Part shown: positions 1-11,200 of the stretch, piece by piece
Numbering within the stretch: the first letter of the stretch is position 1
How the letters are laid out: every line of letters starts with the position of its first letter
Made by a program: the position numbers and the translations under genes
DNA from: Agelas oroides
Lineage: Eukaryota; Porifera; Demospongiae; Agelasida; Agelasidae
Reading direction: 5' to 3'
DNA: 64,000 nt
Assembly: GCA_949130485.1 (NCBI GenBank)
Contig: OX422202.1
Coordinates: forward strand, 5,879,293-5,943,292
Notes under the pieces: generated by a model
Databases searched by the model: none
What the model saw: the letters and a program-made list of their open reading frames with translations, nothing else
Told to the model about the DNA's origin: nothing

Positions 1-298
1 AACTAAAAACAGACATCTAGTATGTAGCTAAATATGGTTTCTCACTGCTGGAAGTCATGGGCTATACTTGCATGCAGTATGTCAGTTTGATATATGCGAA
101 GCACATTTTAAGATGACCTCTGACTATCAATGGTTCAATTAAAGATGTACATTAGCACTGTACCAGGCCTTTTGTGTACATTTGTGTACTTCAAGAGATC
201 AATGTCTGAGAACGAAACTGTATGCCATGAATATGGTATGCTATGTCCTGCCATCCCTCACCATCTTCCTCCTACTTGTCTCTTCCTCCCCTTCTCTC

Positions 299-320
299 CC
301 CCCCCCCCCCCCCCCCCCCC
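299..320. repeat. Poly-C tract forming the polypyrimidine tract of an acceptor
   Basis: A C homopolymer of about 22 bases lies just before ATTGCACAG, the inferred 3' splice site of the TM exon of the kinase gene. Length changes here could affect splicing. Bases 1-298 show no exon I can support. Confidence 0.7.
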
Positions 321-329
321 ATTGCACAG

Positions 330-617
330 CTCCAACATCCTCTCCACCCACCACACTCCCCACTCAAACAATCATTGGTATTGTAGCAGCAGTTGTTGCT
401 GTCTTGGTGTTGCTGATTATCTGCGTTTTTGCCTTTGGTGAGTATTTGTTGGTTTTTTTGTCGGTTTGTTCATCTTTGTGTGGAAAAGGCAAGGTCCAGT
501 ATTCAAAGCTAGTGTTACACACATGTCACACATACACATTTGTATGTATGCATATGTGTACACATGTACACATTAATATGCATACACATATAAAACACAT
601 GCACACACACACACACA

Positions 618-666
<49 letters not shown>

Positions 667-3600
667 ACACACACACACATACACATACACACACACACAC
701 ACACGCACAGTGTGGTGTATGACAGTACATCATCGTCACAAGGAAGTGGACATCAGGAGTATCAACTACCACTACGGGTAGCTAGTGGATTAATTGCTGG
801 TGGCCTAGCAGTTAAGGTAGTAGGGGTCTAGGTGTAGTGTGGGTTGTTGGCCTGCTGGTGCCTCCTCGGGTCTCTGAGGTTACTGAGCTCATGGTCGTGG
901 CTGTTTGACTGCTAGGCCAAGTACAATGTTGCAATTACTGTACATGTATACCACTTTAATGTTACAATGCTCCCATCTCACAATCCCACACACAACATAT
1001 TGTGTCCACACTTCAGTGATAGGATTCAATACCGTGGTGAGTGAGCAACAAACATCTGGAGATGTGAAGTGAAAATGCACCATTTATTTTTTGAAATGCA
1101 GGAAAATTACATTCAGACAACTAATTAGTAGTACAAAGTTACACATTGACATCTTGCTGACTGCAAGTATATAGCTAAGCTTGGACAGTGCTGCCAAAAA
1201 CTTGCAGAGAATGATATTTTTTGTGTGTGTGTGTTTGTGTGTGGTGTATGTTGCACTCGATGCATGCATTTGCTCCCTAGCTCAAGGAAGTCAGGTGATT
1301 TATAATCCATACACAAAGGATGTGCCAAAGGAATTGATGATCTCAAGCAATTCTCTTCGTCTACTTCACTCAGTTGGTGAAGGTACATACTTTACACATG
1401 CATTCTGTTCTCTAGCTAACTGACTGTAAGTATAATACTTAGTTCTATAATTATAGGTAGAGAATTGGAGCAACATATGCATATAAGTATGAGAGTTGTG
1501 TTTTGTTAAAAGTACAATGTATGCGTAAACAACATGAATTTGGCTAAGATGCGTTGAATTTTGTTGACATGTACATGTATATTTTTGCTTTAGGTGAATT
1601 TGGAATCGTTTACAAGGCTCACTTTGTGAAATCATTACAACTACATGTAATGCCCGATATTGTGGCTGTAAAGACTCTGAAAGGTCAGCAATGAAGCAGT
1701 AAGTACATGTATCTTGAAAGTAGAACAATTTCAGATGTTAAGCATACATTGGTGCTTAGAGATTGTACATCAAATGAGCTTACTGATATGAAACTGTACC
1801 TTGTTGTACTCATGCTTTCAACCTTCCCAACAGGCCTCTTTGACCAGAATGGAGTCGCAGATATGATTAAAGAAAGTGTTAAAATGTGTGGCTTCGAACA
1901 TCCTCATGTCCTCAATATCATTGGAGTGTGTGTGGATGCTGGCCCCGCCCCCTACATTGTTATGCCCTTCATGGCCAATGGAAGTCTACTTGCCTACATC
2001 CGGAAGGAGAAGCTGAAACTTGTGGTACCCACTGACAATGAAGATAATGAACAGGCAAGTGTACTGGTATTTGTATTCACTTATTGGTACATTTTTAAAG
2101 GCATTAGTGAGATTTTAAGGACTCAGCACAACATCTTTCAGTAAATGATTATAGGAAAGTTGAAACCCTAAGCTTCAGATATAGGCATTCTTGCTGTTCT
2201 GCAACTTGTAATGTTTGTCCTTACTTTTCAATTGGCTTGGATGGCCTTCTGTTAACACCAGAGCTAGAGTATACTAGTGTTGACAATTATTATTATTTGT
2301 AGATTCTACTGTTGTGTCCGTAATCTTAATAAAACATTTTGTAACATAATCACGACAAAATATTTCTGGCCAACTAGGAGCACAATCAGTTGCTAGCAAT
2401 AAAAAAAGCCTTCTTTAGTTGAAAATATGAATATTCACTGTTTAGGTGTTTTATGTCTGTATTGCTTAATTAACTGCAGGCTATTACAGTTTGTAAACGA
2501 ATGGCAGACATGTGTCTTCAAATTGCTAAGGGGATGGAGTATCTTGCCAGCAAGAGGATTGTCCACCGGGACCTTGCTGCACGAAACTGCATGTGAGAAC
2601 TCTATGACTAATAATCTTTGTAGCTATACAGAAACATAAAAATTCAGCTTCATCTCCCACAGGATTGACACCAACTTCATCATCAAGGTAGCAGACTTTG
2701 GACTCTCTGAAAGTATATATTCAAAAACCTACTTTAGGCAGGACAAGGATCAAGGTATCAAACTACCAGTGAAGTGGCTTGCTCCAGAAGCTTTGAATGA
2801 AGGAGTTTTCTCAGAGAAGTCCGATGTGGTAACTCATGTTGCACTAATCAATTCATACCTTATTGCATGCATGTAATCATGATCACTACATTATGCTAAC
2901 TGATTAGATGTGTTAAATAGTTATACATAACTTCATATTGTAGTGGGCCTATGGTGTAACATGCTGGGAGCTTTTCACTGGAGGTAGGAATCCTTATCCT
3001 GGAGTGGACCCAGTCTCCCTCCCCAACCTTTTGGAGAGTGGGCATAGACTGGACAAGCCAAACAATGCTGCATGCTCTGAAGAAATGTAAGGTGTATGTG
3101 ATAACAAGTATCTACCACTCTCCTGACTGTGTTTTTATACTGCATTGCAAATAGTGTAATTATTTACAACTGCTTTTCAACGTATGATGCTGTCTGTACA
3201 AGTGGACAGATGCTTCACCATAATGAGGTGATTCAAGTGAAGGCAGTTGCAGACTGAAACCATTAATGCTTCACTTCATCAGATAACCATGCACACATTC
3301 ATGCAGATAATGTAGCGATCTGTCCTTCCTTGACAGCTACTACGGCTCTATAGATACATCAGCTATACTACAATCAAGCTATGAAAATACAGAAAAGCAT
3401 GTAGAAGTTTCTTTACATAAAGAAGTGTAATTCACCCAACAGCTACCTCTTCATGTTCAGCTACTACGGCTCTATACGTCAGCTATACTACAATCAAGCT
3501 ATCCACTGTTCTCTGCTTGCCTAGTTTTTTTTTTTTTTTTTTTTTTTTTTTGCCATCATTGTCCTTAGACGGCTTGCAAAATTGTCGACTTGAATCATCA

Positions 3601-3898
3601 GCTAGTGAATTGGCCCATCACTACCAGTGTGTTCATGATGTCAAAATACAGAAAAGCAGTTATTAAGTATGCTTCTTTGCATATTGAAGTGTAATCACCC
3701 TACAGTTACCTCTTCATGTTCAAATGTTGGCATGCTGATCCCAATGAGAGGCCAATTTTCTCTGAGCTGGTCAGCATGATGTCACAGACCCTGGGCAGTA
3801 TGGCTGGTTACATGGATGTGCTCACATTTGGTGAACTAGAACTACACACCGGTGAAGAGTCTGATGGCAGCACAGAGGTCGAAGAAGATGAACTGTGA
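330..3898 (+). CDS. Receptor tyrosine kinase, 3' part (TM helix + full kinase domain), 5' end outside window
   Basis: This is a membrane tyrosine kinase that would phosphorylate itself and cytoplasmic partners after ligand binding. Exons deduced from splice sites and phase: 330-437, 1281-1382, 1594-1683, 1834-2054, 2480-2592, 2663-2828, 2944-3086, 3706-3898 (stop). The first encodes a Pro/Thr-rich stalk and a transmembrane helix ([20 protein letters not shown]). The kinase domain shows a Gly loop split by an intron ([12 protein letters not shown]), the ATP-binding lysine in VAVKTLK, the catalytic loop HRDLAARN (the tyrosine-kinase form), DFG in VADFGLSES, an activation loop with two Tyr, VKWLAPEAL, and [17 protein letters not shown]. 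It ends with a short acidic tail. All key catalytic residues are present, so it should be active. The intron after 2054 starts with GC rather than GT. The ectodomain is off the left edge, so the subfamily cannot be named; the motifs recall Met/Ros/sponge-type RTKs. High confidence in the kinase call, moderate for each exon edge. Confidence 0.88.
600..704. repeat. (CA)n microsatellite
   Basis: Interrupted CA dinucleotide repeat inside the first visible intron of the kinase gene. The long His/Thr or Cys/Val reading frames over it are artefacts of the repeat. The rest of intron 438-1280 shows nothing recognisable. Confidence 0.9.
3334..3720 (+). repeat. Tandem duplication containing a false copy of the last kinase exon start
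   Basis: Two direct repeats interlock in the last intron of the kinase gene. One block (CAGCTACTACGGCTCTAT and following) occurs at 3334-3382 and 3458-3502. The other (AAAATACAGAAAAGCA up to CTCTTCATGTTCA) occurs at 3384-3459 and 3643-3720. The second copy of the latter holds the true acceptor (ACCCTACAG|TTACCTC) of the last exon. The first holds a decoy acceptor (CACCCAACAG|CTACCTC) followed by only about 15 bases of exon-like sequence. A poly-T run sits at about 3526-3551. Confidence 0.75.
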
Positions 3899-4236
3899 CA
3901 GTCAAAACTGTTCTTTAATACTGTGTATAGTCTCCATGGCATTCTTTTATTATTAAGACACCTCTAGTGAATAGACTACATTCAGTGCTGCCAAAGTAGA
4001 CAGAGTTCATATTCCTGTATAAACCGTAGAATATTTTTTGTACCATTACATTTCCAGCCGAAACACTCTAGATGCATGGAACAGCATCTTAGAACTCTGG
4101 CTCGTATAATTAATATATATGTAAGAACAGACTGAGCATGATTCGTCTTCTACAGGCCAGCTATTCAACAGGTCAGGTCGAGGGGTCCGTCACGGCGCGC
4201 CTCGGCGTACGAGATTTCGAAATCCACTGGATTTCA

Positions 4237-4450
4237 CGTGGATTTCGGATTTCAGAATGGATTTCTGGATTTCGAAGTGGATTTCTGGATTTCAAAGTGG
4301 ATTTCTGGATTTCAAAGTGGATTTCTGGATTTCAAAGTGGATTTCTGGATTTCAAGTGGATTTCTGGATTTCAAAGTGGATTTCTGGATTTCAAAGTGGA
4401 TTCTGGATTTCAAGCGGATTTCTGGATTTCAAAGCGGATTTCTGGATTTC
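4237..4450 (+). repeat. 20-bp minisatellite, left array
   Basis: About ten tandem copies of a 20-bp unit of the form GGATTTCTGGATTTCAAAGT, with a few 1-bp deletions. It is internal to the TIR element and in the same orientation as the right array. The Trp/Ile/Ser/Gly/Phe frames across it are repeat artefacts. Confidence 0.9.
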
Positions 4451-4739
4451 ATTTGAACCGCTATTATTCCGAAGATACAGCTAAAATATACTCATGAACA
4501 ATCATGAACCACATTCTTCTCAGCCTATATGCTAACAATACAATGTCACAGGCGCTTCACCGCTACATAGCGCATAGGCAGCGTGTTCGTTGATTGTCAT
4601 ACATATACATACGCATACTTTCGTTGATTTTTATACATATTCATACGCATACTGCGTGTTCGTTGATTGTTATACATATTCATACCATACTGCAATCATA
4701 CATAATACATTTGACAATTGCAATTACATCACCTTGGAA

Positions 4740-4790
4740 GAATGACCTTTGTACCTGACCGCGAAGATCGGCCGGGTACAAAGGTCATTC
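4740..4790. repeat. Perfect 16-bp palindrome arms at the centre of the TIR element
   Basis: GAATGACCTTTGTACC (4740-4755) is perfectly complementary to GGTACAAAGGTCATTC (4775-4790) around a 19-bp GC-rich spacer. A repeated TTCGTTGATTGT/ATACATA motif lies just to the left (about 4585-4690). Confidence 0.85.
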
Positions 4791-4892
4791 ATTGTGGTGA
4801 CGTTCTATTACGTCATAGAAATCGGTGCACGTGCATGTCTTGTAGTGTAAAGTATACGGATATTTGCGGAGTATTTTAATAGAATCCTGAAT

Positions 4893-5060
4893 TGGATTTC
4901 CGGATTTTAGAGTGGATTTCCGGATTTCAGAGTGGATTTCTGGATTTCAGATTGGATTTCTGGATTTCAGATTGGATTTCTGGATTTCACAGTGGATTTC
5001 TGGATTTCACAGTGGATTTCTGGATTTCTGGATTTCAGGATTTCAGTTTGGATTTCTGCC
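4893..5060 (+). repeat. 20-bp minisatellite, right array
   Basis: Roughly seven copies of the same 20-bp family as the left array, with diverged unit ends (CAGAGT, CAGATT, CACAGT). Same direction as the left array, so the two are direct rather than inverted. Confidence 0.85.
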
Positions 5061-5285
5061 GACGGTGTACGAGATTTCTTTCGTGACGGACCCCTCGGGT
5101 CAGGTCTAGTGTCGTACCCAGACGCCATAATTCTCCGTCTGAGAATGAGATTGGTGGAGCATGCGACTAGTCACGTGACATCGTAAACAACTCGCTCGCT
5201 CGATCGTGCCACTCTCCCAGTGTGTACGTATTGTGCTTTTTGCTGTTTTCCTACTTGCAGTTACAGTGCGTCAAGTCAACAAGAC

Positions 5286-8200
5286 ATGCCAGAGAGAGAG
5301 GAGGCATCGGAGCTGCAAGAGATCTTCCCGTGTACGTTCTGTAGTGTGGTAAAAACCCGTCTGTTAAATTATACCTGCTTGTCGCTAGTTGTAAATTAGT
5401 CTCGCGTGGCCATACTCGCCCAGTCTGGCTACGCGAGACTAGTTATGAACAAGAGGATAGTGATAGTATTCCAAAGGGTCTGACATGGTTGGAATTTTGT
5501 GTGCGCTGTAAGTGAGTGCCATTTGCCTAATCCAATTTTACTCACAATTCGTCTATGACCATAAATGAATATGGCACTAACCCACTGAAAAATAGGTTGG
5601 TAACGTCTGATTGCACCCATACACATCTAGTAGAAGTCTGTTCTCTCTTGTGCTAGCTACACACTTGCTCTTCAGGTTGTAGTCACAATAATACACAGAA
5701 ACGAAAGAAAAACAGAGAAGGCCTGGGCTCATTCCTTACATGGATGATGTCGGGGGACATGAGGTGGATGTGGGGGGATAATTTCAAGTAACAAAAACAA
5801 GAAAAACAAACTAGACTTAATAGCTAGTTTGAGTTCCCCACCACTATACAATACTCTAGTCTCGTGCCCAGACCCCTTTCGGAAAAAATCGAGAAGGGGT
5901 CTGGCAACACGGCCATACATCGCTTTGTCCGTGCGGTCTGTACAGTGCGCGCCAATCAGATTGCAGAGTTTAGTTATGTCACGTTAATCGGTACGTGACG
6001 AAATCCATGCACAAGTTGGCAGTATGCCCGTTTGACAACGCTCTGTTGTTGCAAAGAGAAAGAATGGGGTCTAAAAAGTTATTGCTGAAGCAAAGGGAGG
6101 TAGCTGAAGCTTTCGCTTCTGGGAGATATGCATTCGTCAGCCTTGCTATCAGCTACAGTAAGAACGTTTGGCACAGTTGCATTTCCACTGCATAGATATT
6201 GTTTATCTGAGCCGCAGATGTGGCTTGAACGGCGAAAATCACGTTCTACGCTTACACTCTAGCCGATCAGACCCGTTCTGTTTCTACAGTAGCGAGTAAT
6301 TTTTCGGACAATAATACGCGTAGCTCTAGCACTTTCGTCTTCACGATCTCTTGCCAAGCAGCAATGTATAGGTCTACGTTGCTTGCTGATGTACCGTGGC
6401 AGCGCTCTTCGCTCATAGGCGAGGCTAGTGCCTCACCGCCACACGGTCAAGAAGAACTACACAACCCATGCAACTCCGCACACCTTCAATTTTGACCGCA
6501 CACGTAAACATTAGCACGTGTTGCGTGACTGATTGAATTCCTCTAGGACAAGGCAGTGTAGGGCGCTGTTACCAGACCCCTTCTCGATTTTTCCGAAAGG
6601 GGTCTGGGCACGAGACTAACAATACTCCAGGTTGAGATTCATCTTGAGCAGTAATAAACTCACCTTAAAGCTTAGTGCATGAGTATGGCCCCCTCCTCTC
6701 TGTTCCCCTCTTCTTCACTGGCCTCATTCACATGATGAATGAACCCAGACCTTTCCTATTTTTTTATTTCACTGTTTCTTGTGTTACTGTGAACACAATC
6801 TAAAGAGTAAAAACAAACAAGGGAGATGTGAGAACAACGCTAAAACATGACAGAAGTTCTCAAAAATCAGCAGCAGAATAATCATGAATTAACTATTTTG
6901 GAATCTCCTCATGCTTTCGTGTGGCAGACACTCGTCTCCCTCTGACCATAGTACATACTCCCTCAACCTCGTTCCCAGGCTCATTTCCTCTTGCGTACGA
7001 GCCTGGGTACGAGGCTACATACTCACCAGGCTTCGCATAGCCTCGTTCCCAGATCTCTCCATTTCTTGTTCTTCAGTTTGCGTTCTGTATAATACATGGA
7101 AGCGGAAAATTGGAGAAGGCCTGGGAACACTTCTCACGTGACATGGATGTGAGGTGTGGATGTAGGTAGGTAGGAGAAGGGGGACAGCAGTATCCAACTA
7201 CAAATTTGTGTACAATAAACCTGGAAACCAACTATTTATCGGTCAAGTGGAGTATTCTCAGTCCAATGAACGTCTCAGGTCCTGCCTAGCTAGCAATGGA
7301 GCACTCGATAATAAGTCTAGTACATTATTGGAACGTGGACCCTTCCTCCCCTACATCCACCTTGCGTCCGCCTGATGTCATTCACGTGGTAAGTGTTGCC
7401 AGGCCTTCCCATTTTTGGCCACTCTTCCACTTCTATGTATTACACTGAACACAAACTGAAGAGCAAAAAGGGGGAGGCCTGAGAATAAGGCTAGGTTTCA
7501 CACACTGGTTGTCTAGACAGCAAACCCTTTTTCCATTCGCTTGCTGTCCAGGGAGCCTCATTCCTGGCCCTTCTCACCTTCCGGTTTTGATCTTCCCCTT
7601 TGTCTACAAAGGTAGTCATTGAAGTGACTCACATGATAAATGGACTGGGCTTCCCCCTCTGTTTTTGCATTCAGTAAGCAATCAAAAACTGGATGGTGGG
7701 AAGGCCTGGGAATGAAGTGACATAGCTGCAGAAGTGATAGCATATTCTCTATTCCATGGCTCACATGAGCAGCCGTATTACCGAATGCCTTTCTCTCTAC
7801 CTGCAGTGCGCTCCTATTCCATCCCCTCATTCTTCCAAACGCTATACTATGTCTTCACACGACATGGAGGACTCATGAACATCGCCATCTTTATCAAGCT
7901 TATCGCTGGACTTATTTTTCTGTTAGTGCGCTTTGAATACTATGAGAATGCAAGCAAGGAGTTCCAGCTACTCGTCTACAGCACCATCTGGCTCATAGTA
8001 CTGAGCGTTTCTATCATTTGCTGCTTTTTGTATGTCAAAATGATTTTGCAATTTAAATGGACTTTGCTGTTTGAGCAGTGCCGTCGACATGGAACCATGT
8101 TTGTGATTCAGCTTGCGTCAGTGATGTTGTGTCTCGGAGGGGTGTCTGTCTACACGCTCTACCAGACAATCGGTAACGTAAACAGACGGGTGGAGGAGAT

Positions 8201-11200
8201 GGAGTTTGCAATGCTGTGGAAAGGACTGTTCTACTTGACGGCTTTCTTCAGAATATTGCAGCGTGTTCTGGCCAGTAAGTGAAACACAAGGTGGAGCTTG
8301 CACACAAAACTACCTCAGTATACCTGGTGTAATTGTAGATATAAATATGGTAGTTTGTTGTAAACTAGCCTCGTCCCTAGGCCCCACCGGAAAAATTGGG
8401 AAAGGGGCCTGGTTACATTTGCAAACTTTCTCATATGTGGTATGTAACAATTATGTGCCTTACGTGATCACGTGGTAGCCAGCTACTGTTGACGATGGCA
8501 TTACAGATTAGAAGAACAGATCTTGCTACAGAGCAACTACAGGCAAATCCTGTAAGGCAAGAGTAGTAGCCTAGCAAGCGTAACTACGCTCTAAGTTTCT
8601 GAAATTTGAGGTTTATGAAAAGTCTGCTTGCCTCGTTCCCAATTTCAAATGGTCTTGGAACGAGTCTACTACCTTCACGTGTCAAGAATTTCAAGAATTT
8701 AGTTATTGGTAACATGATTTGTCCACTCCAATGAAGACTGCTGACAAAGCACATATAGGCAAATGTGACCAGGCCCTTTTCCCAACTTTTGGGCAGGGCC
8801 TGGGGACAAGGCTTATGTAGTTGTAAACAGTTGCCCACAATAATGCTGACTGGGCACTGGAAAACCAAATTGTTGTTTTAAGTACAACCAGAAGAACTTT
8901 GGCGGCAAAGGGAGGAGTATGTAAACAGAAGTTCCGTAACTCTGGATTTTGATCTCCCTGTGCTAGTGCAATAGTCCAAACTCACTGCTGGCACTTACTG
9001 CTGCCCAAGAATGCATGATGACATCATTTTTATTCCGCAATAAAATGATGACATCATGCACTCTTTGGCATCAGTAAGTGCCAGCAGTGACTGCTGCTGC
9101 CTTATACTGTACATGTACATTTGGCCAGCAAACTTCAACGAACTCTGTCATTGAGTGCAGGCAGTTGTGAGAGAACTTACGATAAGTACTTACTTGTGTG
9201 TAATGTCTGCAGCAAACAGGATGTTATCACTACCAGCCGTCTACACTTGGATAGTGTGCCACACTCCCCCACACCACCATGTGTCCCTTCATATAAGGCA
9301 TCTAGCTCGTACTTAGTGGGTGCTAGCTCGTATGTAGTGGGTACTAGCTCGTACGTAGTGGGTACTAGCTCATATGTCGTGGGTACTAGCTGGTACGTAG
9401 TGGGTACTAGCTGGTACGTAGTGGGTACTAGCTCGTATGTAGTTACTAGCTGGTACGTAGTGGGTACTAGCTCGTATGTCGTGGGTACTAGCTGGTACGT
9501 AGTGGGTACTAGCTCGTATGTCGTGGGTACTAGCTGGTACGTAGTGGGTACTAGCTCGTATGTCGTGGGTACTAGCTGGTACGTAGTGGGTACTAGCTCG
9601 TATGTCGTGGGTACTAGCTGGTACGTAGTGGGTACTAGCTCGTATGTCGTGGGTACTAGCTGGTACGTAGTGGGTACTAGCTCGTATGTAGTGGGTACTA
9701 GCTCATACGTAGTGGGTACTAGCTCGTACGTAGTGGGTACTAGCTCGTACGTAGTGGGTACCAGCTCGTACTAGTGGTAATATTGTGCATTATTTCACAT
9801 ATTACAGTATACCAAAAAAGTTGTATATTTGGTGGCAGCATTTGAATGCTGTTTAGAATGCAAGGTATGTGAGTTGCATGCACTGTTGCTGCCTTCAGTG
9901 GCTTGATAAGTACAGCCTGGTTGACAATGAAAATTCATGTAGAAGTGGCACACAGTACATGGGTATCACAGTACCAGACTCTCTATGGATATCGCACATG
10001 TATAGGTTAGAACAGGGGCAGTGGCTACAAGTATGTTAACCTTGTTTGGATATGAAGCAGTATACTATTAAATTGGAACTATGAAATGCATTTATGGTAA
10101 GATAACTTTATTACTAGGTTGTGCGGTTTAACAATGTCGAAACTACAACAGTAATATTGTATGGGCCAACTTCCTTTCCAGTTGGGTAGGGAATCCCAAG
10201 GTCATTCAAAGTTAATTACTGGTTTCTGGTCCCCACTCACACAGCCAGACAGCAAGACTAATACTTCTGAATCCACGCCACTCCTTCCTCCCTCCCTTGC
10301 CAGATAAGCATGAAGTACTTTCGAATTCCCTTTATTGTGCCAGTGACCTTCAGCTCTGTTGGGTAGCCCCTCAAACAGTTTGTCCATGTGTACAGGACAG
10401 GCACGGCAGGAGTACAAAGCAGTGGCTGATGTTTGTTAGCTTTGTAATACCAATTTGACAACTCTAAGATGGTGTAAATAAATAAAATAGGTAATAGGTA
10501 GCTGTGTGCCATGCATGGTCTTGCCTAACTGTGTGCCTGTGACACCAAGCACTGCATAGCGTGCTACATGCTTACACACTGCATGGCTGTTGAAAAATGG
10601 AGCCTGATGCAACTATCACGTGAGATGTGTCCGGGCTACATGTATTCTTGCTCCTAGACTCTGTGAGATGTGTCCGGGCTACATGTATTCTTGCTCCTAG
10701 GCTCTTGTGGTGAAGAAAAGAGTCTGGCACACATGCACAAAGTTTTGTTGATAACCTGCGTACTACTCTCTTGTGCTAGGTTATGGCCACTTGTTTACTA
10801 CTGAAAGGCTTCACTTCAGATAAAATTCCAAGAAATTCTGAACTGGGCATGCACAAACAGTGTATCCCAAACTGTCTTTCTCTGCCCATGCATGAAGATC
10901 TGTGAACAAGGCTAAGATAGTGTGGTGTCGTTACCACACAGACTACAATTCTCCTAGCTAACCTGTTTCACTGAGAGCTAGACCCACCAGTTGTGGGTAT
11001 CCAGCTAAGCCCGAACTATCACTTAAAGGATTAAAGGTGTTTTAAAAGTGCACATTTATAGATCCAGGGTACTCACACATACAGAGACTGACTGACAGTG
11101 GCAGACTACCCAAACAAGGAGGGACAACACATTAAATGTTAGCTTTAAGTCTAACGGACCCTCAGTTTACTCTCACACTTTCAGTTCTATGTAATCCATT

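Larger units (their letters stand above)
4179..5097. mobile_element. Non-autonomous TIR transposon with subterminal satellite arrays, 8-bp TSD
   Basis: The ends are perfect 16-bp inverted repeats (CGAGGGGTCCGTCACG at 4179-4194, its complement at 5082-5097). They are flanked by an identical 8-bp direct repeat GGTCAGGT (4171-4178 and 5098-5105), the expected target-site duplication. No transposase frame is present. An 8-bp TSD fits hAT-like or similar superfamilies, but the terminal bases do not decide it. The element carries two arrays of a 20-bp unit near its ends and a strong palindrome in the middle. It lies between the kinase gene and the next gene. Bases 3899-4170 are the kinase 3' flank with nothing else visible. 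Confidence 0.8.

Noticed and set aside
182..781. Long open frames over the CA repeat at 515-781
   Set aside because: Products are His/Thr or Cys/Val dinucleotide translations; only the TM exon part (330-437) is supported.
4138..5186. Open frames rich in Trp-Ile-Ser-Gly-Phe
   Set aside because: They translate a 20-bp minisatellite in all three frames inside a transposon, with no codon or splice signal.
9121..9774. 217-codon frame with GTSSYVV heptads
   Set aside because: Entirely due to a 21-bp tandem repeat within an intron; no acceptor, donor or partner exon was found.
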